Source of the DNA: Alphaproteobacteria bacterium
GTDB lineage: Bacteria > Pseudomonadota > Alphaproteobacteria > Rhodobacterales > Rhodobacteraceae
Direction of reading: 5' to 3'
Length of the DNA: 64,000 nt
Assembly (NCBI GenBank): GCA_030429105.1
Contig: JAUIDE010000003.1
Coordinates: 1 to 64,000, forward strand
Of this stretch, positions 17,848 through 27,146 are shown piece by piece. The notes under the pieces were generated by a model, which had not been told where the DNA came from, searched no databases, and worked only from the letters and a program-made list of their open reading frames with translations. A program made the translations under genes and the position numbers. The stretch's first letter is position 1, and each line of letters starts with the position of its first letter.

Positions 17848-18717
17848 TCATGCGGCCTTGACCTTCGCGGCGCGGAAGGAAAGCTCCATCCCGTCCTTCC
17901 CGGCGAAGGAGAAGGGGGCGGTCTCCTTCAGCCGCCTCTCGATCTCGGCGATCTGCGCGTCGGTCCGTGTCGGGTTGTGGTGGAAGAGCGCGAGGCGCTT
18001 CGCCCCTGCGAGGCCGGCGAGCCGCACCCCCTCGTCCGGCGTCGAATGGCCCCAGCCGACGTGGTTCGGGTATTCGGCGGCGGTGTAGGCGCTGTCGTAG
18101 ATCGCGAGGTCGGCGCCGTCCATCAACTCCAGCACGTTCTCGTCCGTCTCGCCCTCGACATGCTCGGTGTCGGAGCAATAGGCGATGGAGACGCCGAGCG
18201 CCTCGACCCGGTAGCCTGTGCAGCCGCCGGGATGGTTGAGCGGGCGGGTGACGATCGTCACTTCGTCGTTCAGCTTCATGCGGCCGTGCGGATCGGGCTG
18301 GAAATACTCGATCTCGGCGCCCAGCATCGCCTCCTCCACCGGGAAGAAGGGGCGGCAGAAGAGCCGCGGCATGAGGAGGCGCATGTCATGCGGCTCGCAG
18401 GCTCCAAGGCGGAACTTCTGCCCGGGAATGAAGATCGGCGTGAAGAAGGGCAGGCCGCAGACATGGTCGAAATGCGGATGGCCGAGGAGGATCACCGTCT
18501 CCCGGTCGTCCGGCTCCTCCATCATCTGGTTGCCGAGCCGGCGGATGCCCGAGCCGCAATCGAGGATGACGCGGGTCGAGGCGGTGAGGATTTCGAGGCA
18601 GGGGGTGTCGCCGCCGTAGATCACGGTGTCCGGGCCCGGGGAGGGCAGCGAGCCCCGGACGCCCCAGAACCTGAATCGGACGTCGGCGTCGCTCATGGGT
18701 CTCGTCCAGTCCTTCAT
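17848..18717 (-). CDS. MBL-fold metallohydrolase (cyclic-phosphodiesterase-like)
   Basis: FRFWGVRGSLPSPGPDTVIYGGDTPCLEI, metal motif GHPHFDHVCGLPFF, CSDTEH, DSAYTAAEY. Confidence 0.85.
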   Translation of the reverse strand: MKDWTRPMSDADVRFRFWGVRGSLPSPGPDTVIYGGDTPCLEILTASTRVILDCGSGIRRLGNQMMEEPDDRETVILLGHPHFDHVCGLPFFTPIFIPGQKFRLGACEPHDMRLLMPRLFCRPFFPVEEAMLGAEIEYFQPDPHGRMKLNDEVTIVTRPLNHPGGCTGYRVEALGVSIAYCSDTEHVEGETDENVLELMDGADLAIYDSAYTAAEYPNHVGWGHSTPDEGVRLAGLAGAKRLALFHHNPTRTDAQIAEIERRLKETAPFSFAGKDGMELSFRAAKVKAA

Positions 18718-18877
18718 CGCGGTCTCCGGCACGTCCCCTCCACCGGCCTCGGCATGCGCGCCCGGAATGCGCCGCGCCCGGGCTGCCCCCACGCCCCCGT
18801 CTGATGACGATATGGGAAGGATGCGGCGAAATAAACCCGCGGCTGCGGCCTTCTATGCGCCTGATGTGCGTAATCCG

Positions 18878-19780
18878 TCACCAGCGTGGGCCCTTTCCCT
18901 TCAGGGTTTCGGCCAGGTAATCGACGAAGACGCGCAGTTTCGGCTGCGGGAACCGCCCCGCCGGATAGACGGCGTAGATGCCGATGGGCGGCGGCTGGTG
19001 GCGCGGCAGGACTTCCACGAGCGCGCCGGAGGCCAGCAGGTGCGAAACGATGAAATGCGGGCCGAGCACGACGCCCAGCCCTTCCGCCGCCGCCGCGGCC
19101 AGCGCGTCCCCGTTGTTTACGGAGAGGCGCCCGCCGATCCGCACCGGCCGCTCCTCCCCGTTCGCGGCGCGGAGGCGCCAGACGGGTCCGGATGCGTTGT
19201 TGGTGTAGTGGAGGAGGTCGTGGTCGGAGAGATCGTCGAGCGTCTCCGGCGTGCCGCGCCGGGCGAGATAGGCGGGGGAGGCGACGAGGATCAGGTCCGT
19301 CTCCGCCAGCTTCCGCGCGATGAGCGTGCTGTCCGGCAGGTCCCCGATCCGGATCGCGAGATCGTATCCCTCCGCCACCAGCTCCACGCGCCGGTCGTCG
19401 AGCTGGAGCCGGGCGGAGACGGCGGGATAGCGGCAGAGGAAGCCGGAGACCGCCGGCGCGACATGGCGGAGGCCGAAGGAGAGCGGGGCGGAGATCTTCA
19501 GCTCGCCCGTCGGCGCGTCCTGCATCGCGGCGGCCATCGCGTCCGCTTCATGGGCGGCGGAGAGCACGTCCCGCGCCTTGTCGAAATAGGCGAGGCCGAT
19601 CTCGGTCGGGCTCACGCGCCTTGTCGTCCGCGTCAGGAGCCGGGCGCCGAGCCGCGTCTCCAGCGAGGCGACATGTTTGGAGACGGCGGATTTCGAGAGG
19701 CCGAGCCGCTTCGCCGCCTCGGTGAAGCCGCCAAGCTCCACCACGCGCGTGAAGATCTCCATCTCGGTAAGGCGGTCCAT
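18878..19780 (-). CDS. LysR family transcriptional regulator
   Basis: MDRLTEMEIFTRVVELGGFTEAAKRLGLSKSAVSKHVASLETRLGARLLTRTTR wHTH; ATG at 19780. Confidence 0.93.
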   Translation of the reverse strand: MDRLTEMEIFTRVVELGGFTEAAKRLGLSKSAVSKHVASLETRLGARLLTRTTRRVSPTEIGLAYFDKARDVLSAAHEADAMAAAMQDAPTGELKISAPLSFGLRHVAPAVSGFLCRYPAVSARLQLDDRRVELVAEGYDLAIRIGDLPDSTLIARKLAETDLILVASPAYLARRGTPETLDDLSDHDLLHYTNNASGPVWRLRAANGEERPVRIGGRLSVNNGDALAAAAAEGLGVVLGPHFIVSHLLASGALVEVLPRHQPPPIGIYAVYPAGRFPQPKLRVFVDYLAETLKGKGPRW

Positions 19781-19851
19781 CGCCCCTCCCTCGCCCCGGT
19801 GATGGACGGTAACAAAATTGCGCCGGCTTACAAGCGTTTGCGCCGCGCCGC

Positions 19852-20313
19852 TTATGCGGGCGGCGGCGCGCCGGCCTCCTTCACCGCCTCCATCGAGACG
19901 AAGGTGGAGGTGTTCGCCACATGCGGCAGCCGCGCGATCTCCTCCCCCAGCATCCGGCGATATTCCGCGATGTCCGCGCTTCGGACCTTCAGGAGATAGT
20001 CGAAGGCCCCCGCGATCATGTGGCATTGCTCCACCGCCGGCAGGGCGCGCACGGCCGCGTTGAACGCCTCCAGCGCCGGGGCCCGCGTGTCCGACAGCGT
20101 GACCTGCACGAAGGCGACATGGCCGAGGCCGAGCCGCGCATGGTCCACCTGCGCGCTGAAGCCGAGGATGTAGCCTTCCGCGATCAGGCGGCGGAGCCGC
20201 GCATGGGCCGGCGTCTTCGAGAGATTCACCCGCGCCGCGAGCTCCGCGACGGAGAGCCGGCCGTCGGATTGCAGTTCCCGCAGGATCGCCCTGTCGATCC
20301 GGTCGAGCTTCAT
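19852..20313 (-). CDS. Lrp/AsnC family transcriptional regulator
   Basis: MKLDRIDRAILRELQSDGRLSVAELAARVNLSKTPAHARLRRLIAEGYI plus RAM-like domain. Confidence 0.93.
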   Translation of the reverse strand: MKLDRIDRAILRELQSDGRLSVAELAARVNLSKTPAHARLRRLIAEGYILGFSAQVDHARLGLGHVAFVQVTLSDTRAPALEAFNAAVRALPAVEQCHMIAGAFDYLLKVRSADIAEYRRMLGEEIARLPHVANTSTFVSMEAVKEAGAPPPA

Positions 20314-20549
20314 CGCGGCCTCCTCCGCTACTTCCGGGCGCGATCATCGGCGATTTCGGGAGATCGGTCCATGAAATGCGCAGGATTCGGGAAAATCGCC
20401 GCGCGGCTGGCGCTAATATGGGCATGCGAAGCCGGCGATGTCGCGCTGCAACAGAAAGCTGTCGCAAGACGGTTGTCACGGCGGGCGCCTCTGTGCTTGA
20501 CTTCGCACAACGGATAACCGGCTCAAGCCGGAAGCTGACAGGGAACCGC

Positions 20550-21641
20550 ATGACCGATCCGACGGCCGACAAGGCCTTCGTCGCCTTTGAGCGCGTTCAG
20601 AAAAGCTACGATGGGGAGACCCTCGTGGTGAAGGACCTCAATCTCGCCATCGGCAAGGGCGAATTCCTGACGATGCTCGGCCCATCCGGCTCCGGCAAGA
20701 CCACCTGCCTGATGATGCTCGCCGGCTTCGAGACGGCGACCCATGGCGAGATCAGGCTCGGCGGCCGCCCGATCAACAACATCCCGCCGCACAAGCGCGG
20801 GATCGGGATGGTGTTCCAGAACTACGCGCTCTTCCCGCACATGACGGTGGCGGAGAACCTCGCCTTCCCGCTCGAAGTGCGGAAGATGGGCAAGGCCGAG
20901 ATCGAGGCGAAGGTGAAGCGCGCGCTCGACATGGTGCAGATGGGCGCCTTCGGCGGGCGCCGCCCGGCTCAGCTTTCCGGCGGGCAGCAGCAGCGCATCG
21001 CGCTCGCCCGCGCGCTCGTCTTCGACGCGGAGCTGGTGCTGATGGACGAGCCGCTCGGCGCGCTCGACAAGCAGCTGCGCGAGCACATGCAGTTCGAGAT
21101 CAAGCATCTGCACGAGAATCTCGGCATCACGGTCGTCTACGTCACGCATGACCAGGGCGAGGCGCTGACCATGTCGGACCGCGTGGCGGTGTTCAACGAC
21201 GGGGTTATCCAGCAGCTCGCGCCGCCGGACGAGCTATACGAGCGGCCGCAGAACGCCTTCGTCGCGCAGTTCATCGGGGAGAACAACAAGCTCCACGGCG
21301 TGGTGGAGGAGCTGAACGGCGGCCGTGCGGTCGTCCGGCTCGACAGCGGCGAGGTGATCGACGCCGCCGCGGTGAATGTCGGCGGCAAGGGGCGGCGCAC
21401 GCTCGTCTCCGTCCGTCCCGAGCGGGTCGAGCAGCGGGAGGACATGAGCGCGCCGGGGCTGGACGCCGAGGTGCTCGAATTCATCTACATGGGGGACGTC
21501 TTCCGCACGCGGCTGCGCGTCGCCGGCTCCGACGAGTTCGTCATCAAGAGCCGGAACGGCCAGGGCCAGCGGCGCCTCCAGCCGGGCGAGAAGATCCGCA
21601 TCGGCTGGGCGACGGAGGACGCCCGCGCGCTCGACGCCTGA
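20550..21641 (+). CDS. spermidine/putrescine-type ABC transporter ATP-binding protein (PotA-like)
   Basis: Walker A GPSGSGKTT, LSGGQQQRIALARALVFDAELVLMDEPLGALDK; TOBE-type C-term; ATG at 20550. Confidence 0.9.
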   Translation: MTDPTADKAFVAFERVQKSYDGETLVVKDLNLAIGKGEFLTMLGPSGSGKTTCLMMLAGFETATHGEIRLGGRPINNIPPHKRGIGMVFQNYALFPHMTVAENLAFPLEVRKMGKAEIEAKVKRALDMVQMGAFGGRRPAQLSGGQQQRIALARALVFDAELVLMDEPLGALDKQLREHMQFEIKHLHENLGITVVYVTHDQGEALTMSDRVAVFNDGVIQQLAPPDELYERPQNAFVAQFIGENNKLHGVVEELNGGRAVVRLDSGEVIDAAAVNVGGKGRRTLVSVRPERVEQREDMSAPGLDAEVLEFIYMGDVFRTRLRVAGSDEFVIKSRNGQGQRRLQPGEKIRIGWATEDARALDA

Positions 21642-21738
21642 GCGCGCGCACGGAATTCCCGGCGCGGCCCCGCCGCCGCCGGGCCCGCGCCGGGCGGGTT
21701 TTCCCGGCGGGAAGAACGACTGCAACCAGGGAGCCAAG

Positions 21739-22815
21739 ATGAAGAAGACACTCATCCTCAGCACCGCCCTCGCAGGCCTCGCCTTCGGCGCTTCGGCGCA
21801 GGAGATCACGGTCATGTCCTGGGGCGGCGCCTATACGAAGAGCCAGGTGGAGGCCTATCACAAGCCCTTCACCGAGAAGACCGGGATCAAGGTGATCTCG
21901 GTGGACGCCGACAACCCGGCGACGCCGATCAAGGCGCAGGTCGAGGCCGGCAACGTCTCCATCGACGTCGCGGACGTCGAGCTTTCGGACGCCGTGCGTC
22001 TCTGCGACGAGGGGCTGATCTACCCGATCGACGCGGCGGCCCTTCCGGCGGCGCCGGACGGGACGCCGGCGACGGAGGATTTCATCGACGGCGCGCTCTA
22101 TGACTGCGCGGTCGCCTCGATCTTCTGGTCCACGGTCTACGCCTATGACGATTCGAAGTTCCCGGGCGAGAAGCCGACGACGATCGAGGACTTCTTCGAC
22201 ACGGCGAAGTTCCCCGGCAAGCGCGGCCTCCGCCGCGGCGCCAAGGCGAATTTCGAGATGGCGCTGATGGCGGACGGCGTGCCTGCCGAGGAAGTCTATG
22301 ACGTGCTGAAGACGCCGGAAGGCGTGGACCGCGCGCTCGCCAAGCTCGGCACCATCAAGTCCGACATCATCTGGTGGGAGGCCGGCGCCCAGCCGCCGCA
22401 GCTCCTCGCCGATGGCGAAGTGCTGATGACCACTGCCTATAACGGCCGCATCTTCAACGCCGCCGCGGCGGAGAACAAGCCGTTCGTCGTGGTGTGGGAC
22501 GGGCAGATCCTCGATCTCGACCTCTTCGTGATCCCCAAGGGCGCCCCGAACAAGGAGGCCGCGCTCGAGTTCATCAAGTTCTCGACGGACACGCAGCGCC
22601 TCGCCGACCAGGCGAAGTGGATCTCCTACGGCCCGGCCCGCAAGTCCTCCGGCCCGCTCGTCGGTCTCTTCAACGACGGCAAGACGGAGATGGCGCCGCA
22701 CATGCCGACCGCGCCGGCGAACATGGAGAACGCCCTCCTGAACGACTTCGAGTTCTGGGCGGATTACGACGTCGAGCTCTCCGAGAAGTTCAACGCCTGG
22801 GTGGCGGCGAACTGA
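21739..22815 (+). CDS. polyamine-type ABC transporter substrate-binding protein (PotD/PotF-like)
   Basis: Signal peptide MKKTLILSTALAGLAFGASA; EITVMSWGGAYTKSQVEAYHKPFTEKTGIKVISVD. Confidence 0.88.
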   Translation: MKKTLILSTALAGLAFGASAQEITVMSWGGAYTKSQVEAYHKPFTEKTGIKVISVDADNPATPIKAQVEAGNVSIDVADVELSDAVRLCDEGLIYPIDAAALPAAPDGTPATEDFIDGALYDCAVASIFWSTVYAYDDSKFPGEKPTTIEDFFDTAKFPGKRGLRRGAKANFEMALMADGVPAEEVYDVLKTPEGVDRALAKLGTIKSDIIWWEAGAQPPQLLADGEVLMTTAYNGRIFNAAAAENKPFVVVWDGQILDLDLFVIPKGAPNKEAALEFIKFSTDTQRLADQAKWISYGPARKSSGPLVGLFNDGKTEMAPHMPTAPANMENALLNDFEFWADYDVELSEKFNAWVAAN

Positions 22816-22828
22816 CGAACGAACGGGG

Positions 22829-22850
22829 GCGGGGCGCCGCGGCGCCCCGC
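22829..22850. promoter_or_regulatory. 22-nt perfect GC palindrome in SBP-permease gap (mRNA hairpin)
   Basis: GCGGGGCGCCGCGGCGCCCCGC between stop at 22815 and ATG at 22873. Confidence 0.55.
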
Positions 22851-22872
22851 CTGCACCTGAGCGGAGGGCGGC

Positions 22873-24153
22873 ATGGCGGACATCGCTGACACGGGCATGG
22901 CCTCGGCCCCGGCGCGCGCCGAGACGCTGAAGACGGCGGACGGCACGCCGCTGAAGGCGGCCCTGGCCCATGCGGCGAAGCGGGCGCGGCGGCGCGCCTT
23001 CCTCCTCGTCGCGCCGCTCCTCGCCTTCGTGGTGCTGACCTTCGTCGCCCCGATCGGGCAGATGCTCTATCGCTCCGTCGCGAATGACGGGTTCTCCGCC
23101 AACATGCCCAATCTCGTGCGCTGGTTCGCCGAGAACCCGGAGACGGAGCCGGACGAGAGCGCCTACGCCGCGCTCGCCGCCGACCTCGCGCTTGCGGCGG
23201 AGGCGCGGACCATCGGCGTCGTCGGCACGCGGATCAACTATGACGTTTCGGGCACCCGCTCGCTCTTCACCTCGGCCGGGCGGCGCGCCGCAAGGCTGGA
23301 GGCGCCCTATCGCGAGGCCTTGCTGGACCTCGACGAGGAATGGGGCTCGCCCGCGCTCTGGAGCGCGATGCGCGCGGCTTCGGCGGCGCATACACCCAAT
23401 TTCTACATCGCCGCGCTTGACCGGCAGGTGGACCCCGAGGAGGGGATCGTCAGCGTTCCGGAGGATCAGCGCATCTATGTGCCGCTCTTCTGGCGGACGA
23501 TGATGATCTCCGCGGTCATCGCCGGCATATGCCTCCTGCTCGGCTTCCCGGTCGCGCATCTGCTGGCGACGCTGCCGATGCGCCTCTCCAACCTCCTGAT
23601 GATCCTTGTCCTTCTTCCGTTCTGGACCTCGCTTCTCGTGCGCACGACGAGCTGGATGGTGCTGCTGCAATCCGAGGGCGTGGTGAACGACGTGCTCGTC
23701 TCCTTCGGGATCGTGGCGGACGATGCGCGCATCCAGATGATGTACAATCAGGCCGGGACGATCATCGCGATGACGCATATCCTGCTGCCGTTCATGATCC
23801 TGCCGCTCTATTCGGTGATGCGGACGATCCCGCCCTCCTATGTGCGCGCGGCGCGCTCGCTTGGCGCGAACAACTGGACGGCGTTCTGGCGGGTCTACGT
23901 GCCGCAGACCGTGCCGGGGATCGGCGCGGGGGTGCTGCTCGTCTTCATCCTGGCGGTCGGATACTACATCACGCCGGCGCTCGTCGGCGGCTCCTCGGGC
24001 CAGCTCTTCTCGAACATGATCGCCTTCCACATGACGCGGTCGCTTAACTGGTCGATGGCGGCGGCGCTGGCCGCGCTGCTGCTCGGGGCGATCCTCCTTC
24101 TCTACTGGCTCTATGACCGGCTGATCGGCATAGACAACATGAAGTTCGGGTGA
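22873..24153 (+). CDS. polyamine-type ABC transporter permease (PotB-like)
   Basis: Binding-protein-dependent permease motif YVRAARSLGANNWTAFWRVYVPQTVPGI; TM helices. Confidence 0.88.
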   Translation: MADIADTGMASAPARAETLKTADGTPLKAALAHAAKRARRRAFLLVAPLLAFVVLTFVAPIGQMLYRSVANDGFSANMPNLVRWFAENPETEPDESAYAALAADLALAAEARTIGVVGTRINYDVSGTRSLFTSAGRRAARLEAPYREALLDLDEEWGSPALWSAMRAASAAHTPNFYIAALDRQVDPEEGIVSVPEDQRIYVPLFWRTMMISAVIAGICLLLGFPVAHLLATLPMRLSNLLMILVLLPFWTSLLVRTTSWMVLLQSEGVVNDVLVSFGIVADDARIQMMYNQAGTIIAMTHILLPFMILPLYSVMRTIPPSYVRAARSLGANNWTAFWRVYVPQTVPGIGAGVLLVFILAVGYYITPALVGGSSGQLFSNMIAFHMTRSLNWSMAAALAALLLGAILLLYWLYDRLIGIDNMKFG

Positions 24154-25070
24154 CGGCGATGGCGCTTCCTTCCTATGCGGGTCCGCTGGAGCGCGCCTGG
24201 TATTACGGCTTCCGGGTGATCTGCGGGCTCATCTTCTTCTTCCTGATGGCGCCGATCCTCATCATCATCCCGCTCTCCTTCAACGCGGAGCCCTATTTCA
24301 GCTTCACGGAGAAGATGCTCTCGCTCGACCCGGAGGGATATTCGCTCCGCTGGTACGACCTTCTCCTCACCTTCGGGATGCTGGCGCCGGACGCCCCGCG
24401 GGACGCGGCCTGGTGGGCGGACGCCTGGGAGAATTCGGCCTGGATCCGGGCGGCGAAGAACTCGATCATCATCGGCGTCGCCTCCACCATCCTCGCGACG
24501 GCGCTCGGCACGCTCGCCGCGCTCGGCCTCTCGCGGCCGGAGATGCCCTACCGGCGGGCGATCATGGCGATCCTCATCTCGCCGATGATCGTGCCGATCA
24601 TCATCACCGCGACGGGGCTCTTCTTCTTCTACTCGGCGACCGGGCTTGCAGGCTCCTATGCCGGCGTGATCCTCGCGCACGCCACGCTCGGCATCCCCTT
24701 CGTCATCATCACGGTGACGGCGACGCTGGTCGGCTTCGACCATTCGCTGACGCGGGCGGGGGCGAGCCTCGGCGCCTCGCCCCAGACGATCTTCTTCAAG
24801 ATCACGCTGCCGCTGATCCTGCCCGGCGTGATCTCCGGCGCGCTCTTCGCCTTCATCACCTCGTTCGACGAGGTGGTGGTCGTGCTCTTCGTCGCGGCGC
24901 ATGACCAGCAGACGATCCCGCGGCAGATGTGGAACGGCATCCGGGAGCAGATCTCCCCCGCCATCCTCTCGGTGGCGACGATCCTCGTGATCTTCTCCAT
25001 CGCGCTGCTGACGACGGTGGAGCTGCTCCGCCGGCGGTCGGAGCGGTTGCGCGGCCTCAGCCCGGGCTGA
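24150..25070 (+). CDS. polyamine-type ABC transporter permease (PotC-like)
   Basis: LTRAGASLGASPQTIFFKITLPLILPGVISGALFAFITSFDEVVV; ATGA overlap with preceding gene. Confidence 0.9.
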   Translation: MTAMALPSYAGPLERAWYYGFRVICGLIFFFLMAPILIIIPLSFNAEPYFSFTEKMLSLDPEGYSLRWYDLLLTFGMLAPDAPRDAAWWADAWENSAWIRAAKNSIIIGVASTILATALGTLAALGLSRPEMPYRRAIMAILISPMIVPIIITATGLFFFYSATGLAGSYAGVILAHATLGIPFVIITVTATLVGFDHSLTRAGASLGASPQTIFFKITLPLILPGVISGALFAFITSFDEVVVVLFVAAHDQQTIPRQMWNGIREQISPAILSVATILVIFSIALLTTVELLRRRSERLRGLSPG

Positions 25071-25076
25071 GGCGGC

Positions 25077-25679
25077 TCACGCCAGACGGTGGCCGCAGGT
25101 GCGGAGCTGCCCGCGATAGGCGTCCGCCTGCCGCGCCACCTGGCTCGCGGCGTTCATCAGCCAGCCCTTCTGCCGCCAGTTCCCGCGGCGGAAGCCGGTA
25201 TGGCCCTCGTGATAGGCGAGATACTGGTGATAGGCGTCATGCTTGGCGAGGCCGTTCAGACGCTCCGTCATGGTCAGATACCAGCCGACGAAATCCGCCG
25301 CATCCTCGAAGTCGTCGCGGCTCGCGCGGCTCGCGCCCGTCTCCTGCCGGTACCAGTCCCATGTCCCGTCCAGCGCCTGCGGATAGCCGTAGGCGGAGCT
25401 GACATGTCCGGTGGGGATCAGGCCGAAGGCGGCGTAGGTCTTCGGCGGCCGCGCGTCGTGCCGGAAGCTCGATTCCCGCCAGATGATGGCGAGCACGACC
25501 TCCGGCGGCGCGCCCCAGCGCCGCTCCGCCTGGCGGAGTGCGGGGCCCCAGTCCTCGTCATGGTCGAGGATCGCGCAGGCGTCCGCCTGGTTGCGCGGCG
25601 GTCCGTCCGGCGTGGAGGAACAGGCGGCCAGCGCAAGCGCGCCCGCCGCCCAGATCAGGGCGTATCGCGTTCGTCTCAT
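25077..25679 (-). CDS. lipoprotein with lytic transglycosylase SLT-like domain
   Basis: Lipobox LALAACSS; APPEVVLAIIWRESSFRHDARPPKTYAAFGLIPTGHVSSAYGYPQALDGTWDWYR. Confidence 0.7.
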   Translation of the reverse strand: MRRTRYALIWAAGALALAACSSTPDGPPRNQADACAILDHDEDWGPALRQAERRWGAPPEVVLAIIWRESSFRHDARPPKTYAAFGLIPTGHVSSAYGYPQALDGTWDWYRQETGASRASRDDFEDAADFVGWYLTMTERLNGLAKHDAYHQYLAYHEGHTGFRRGNWRQKGWLMNAASQVARQADAYRGQLRTCGHRLA

Positions 25680-25745
25680 GTCTCGGGCCTGCTCGCAGCC
25701 TCATTTATGCCCCAAATCTAACACGGAAGCCGCCGCCCGCCAATC

Positions 25746-26621
25746 TCAGAGAAGAAAGGCGAGCGTCAGCGGCACGAAGGCGACCGAAAGCGCGGTGGAG
25801 ATGACGACGAGCCCGGCGACTTCTTCCGGCGAGGCCTCGTATTTCGCCGCGATGAGATAGTTCGTCACCGGCGCCGGCATGATCGCCTGGAGGACGAGGA
25901 TCGCGAAGGCGAGGTCGGGCAGGGCGAGCGCATGGCCGATTGCGAAGGCGACGGCGAGCGCGGCCGGATAGCGGAGGCAGGCGATCAGCGCGGCGCGGGC
26001 CAGCGAGGCGGCGCGGATGCGGCTGATCGAGACGCCGAGCGTGAGGATCATCAGCGGAATGCCCATCTGCCCGATCAGCGCGATGGCGTTGTCGAGGAAG
26101 CCCGGCGGCTTCAGCCCGAGCGAGGCCGCGGCGACGCCGAGAAGGGCGGCCCAGACCATCGGCTGCCGCGCCGCCTCCCCGGCCCCGCCCTTCCCCGCGA
26201 CGAAGGAGACGCCGATGGAGAATTGCAGCGCCACCATGATCGCGAAGAGCACAATGGCGAGCGCCAATCCCTCCGCCCCGAAGGCGTAGAAGGCGACCGG
26301 GAGCCCCAGATTGCCGGCGTTGTTCATCACGGTCGGCGGGAGAAAGACGCGAAGCGGCAGCCCGGCGAGCCGGAGGGCGGCGGCGAAGAGGACGGCGCAG
26401 AGCCCGTAGAAAAGCAGCGTCGCCGCGATCATCTGCCCGAAGGCGTCCGCCCCGATCTCCGCCCGCACCAGCGTCGAAAAGATGAGGCAGGGCATGGCGA
26501 GCCCGGTGCCGAGCCGCGTCACGAAGGCGATGTCGTAGGGCAGGCCGCGCCGCGCCCAGCCGAAGCCGACCGACGCGAGGATGAAAACCGGCGCCACGAT
26601 CTCGAAAACCTGCGCGATCAT
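25746..26621 (-). CDS. AEC family transporter
   Basis: TM-rich; VMNNAGNLGLPVAFYAFG and LQAIMPAPVTNYLIA motifs typical of auxin-efflux-carrier family. Confidence 0.85.
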   Translation of the reverse strand: MIAQVFEIVAPVFILASVGFGWARRGLPYDIAFVTRLGTGLAMPCLIFSTLVRAEIGADAFGQMIAATLLFYGLCAVLFAAALRLAGLPLRVFLPPTVMNNAGNLGLPVAFYAFGAEGLALAIVLFAIMVALQFSIGVSFVAGKGGAGEAARQPMVWAALLGVAAASLGLKPPGFLDNAIALIGQMGIPLMILTLGVSISRIRAASLARAALIACLRYPAALAVAFAIGHALALPDLAFAILVLQAIMPAPVTNYLIAAKYEASPEEVAGLVVISTALSVAFVPLTLAFLL

Positions 26622-26719
26622 GCCGCCCCCCTCGCGGCGCCGCCCTGCCCGCCTATGGAAACTTTCTTAGGAGGGCTATACTATTCAAGTGCGAACGCAA
26701 GCGGGGCGAATCGGCGGGC

Positions 26720-27049
26720 ATGATACGGGCTTCGGCGAAATTCAGGATCGGTCAGGTGGTGCAGCATCGCATCCACCCGTTCCGGGGCGTCATCTTCGAC
26801 GTGGACCCGATCTTCTCCAACACGGAAGAATGGTGGAACTCCATTCCGGAGGAGAACCGGCCGCGAAAAGACCAGCCTTTCTATCACCTCTTCGCCGAGA
26901 ACGAGACGAGCTACTACGTCGCCTATGTCTCGGAGCAGAACCTGCTGCCGGATGAATCCGGCGAACCGGTGGAGCATCCCGAAGTCGGCGAGATGTTCGG
27001 CGGGCTCGAGGGCGGGCAGTACGAGGTCGAGCCGAGCTACCGGCACTGA
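26720..27049 (+). CDS. hspQ: heat shock protein HspQ
   Basis: AKFRIGQVVQHRIHPFRGVIFDVDPIFSNTEEWW...QPFYHLFAENETSYYVAYVSEQNLLPD. Confidence 0.93.
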   Translation: MIRASAKFRIGQVVQHRIHPFRGVIFDVDPIFSNTEEWWNSIPEENRPRKDQPFYHLFAENETSYYVAYVSEQNLLPDESGEPVEHPEVGEMFGGLEGGQYEVEPSYRH

Positions 27050-27146
27050 GTTTTTCCACGATTCCGATCTTGCAGCGCACGCTGGCGATGCGCATTAATA
27101 TTACCCGACAGAAGGCGCGAAACAGGCGCCGGGGGAGGAGATTTCC

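Noticed and set aside
21544-24030. 828-aa minus-strand ORF
   Set aside because: Antisense to the polyamine ABC operon; Arg/His/Glu-rich, no recognisable domain.
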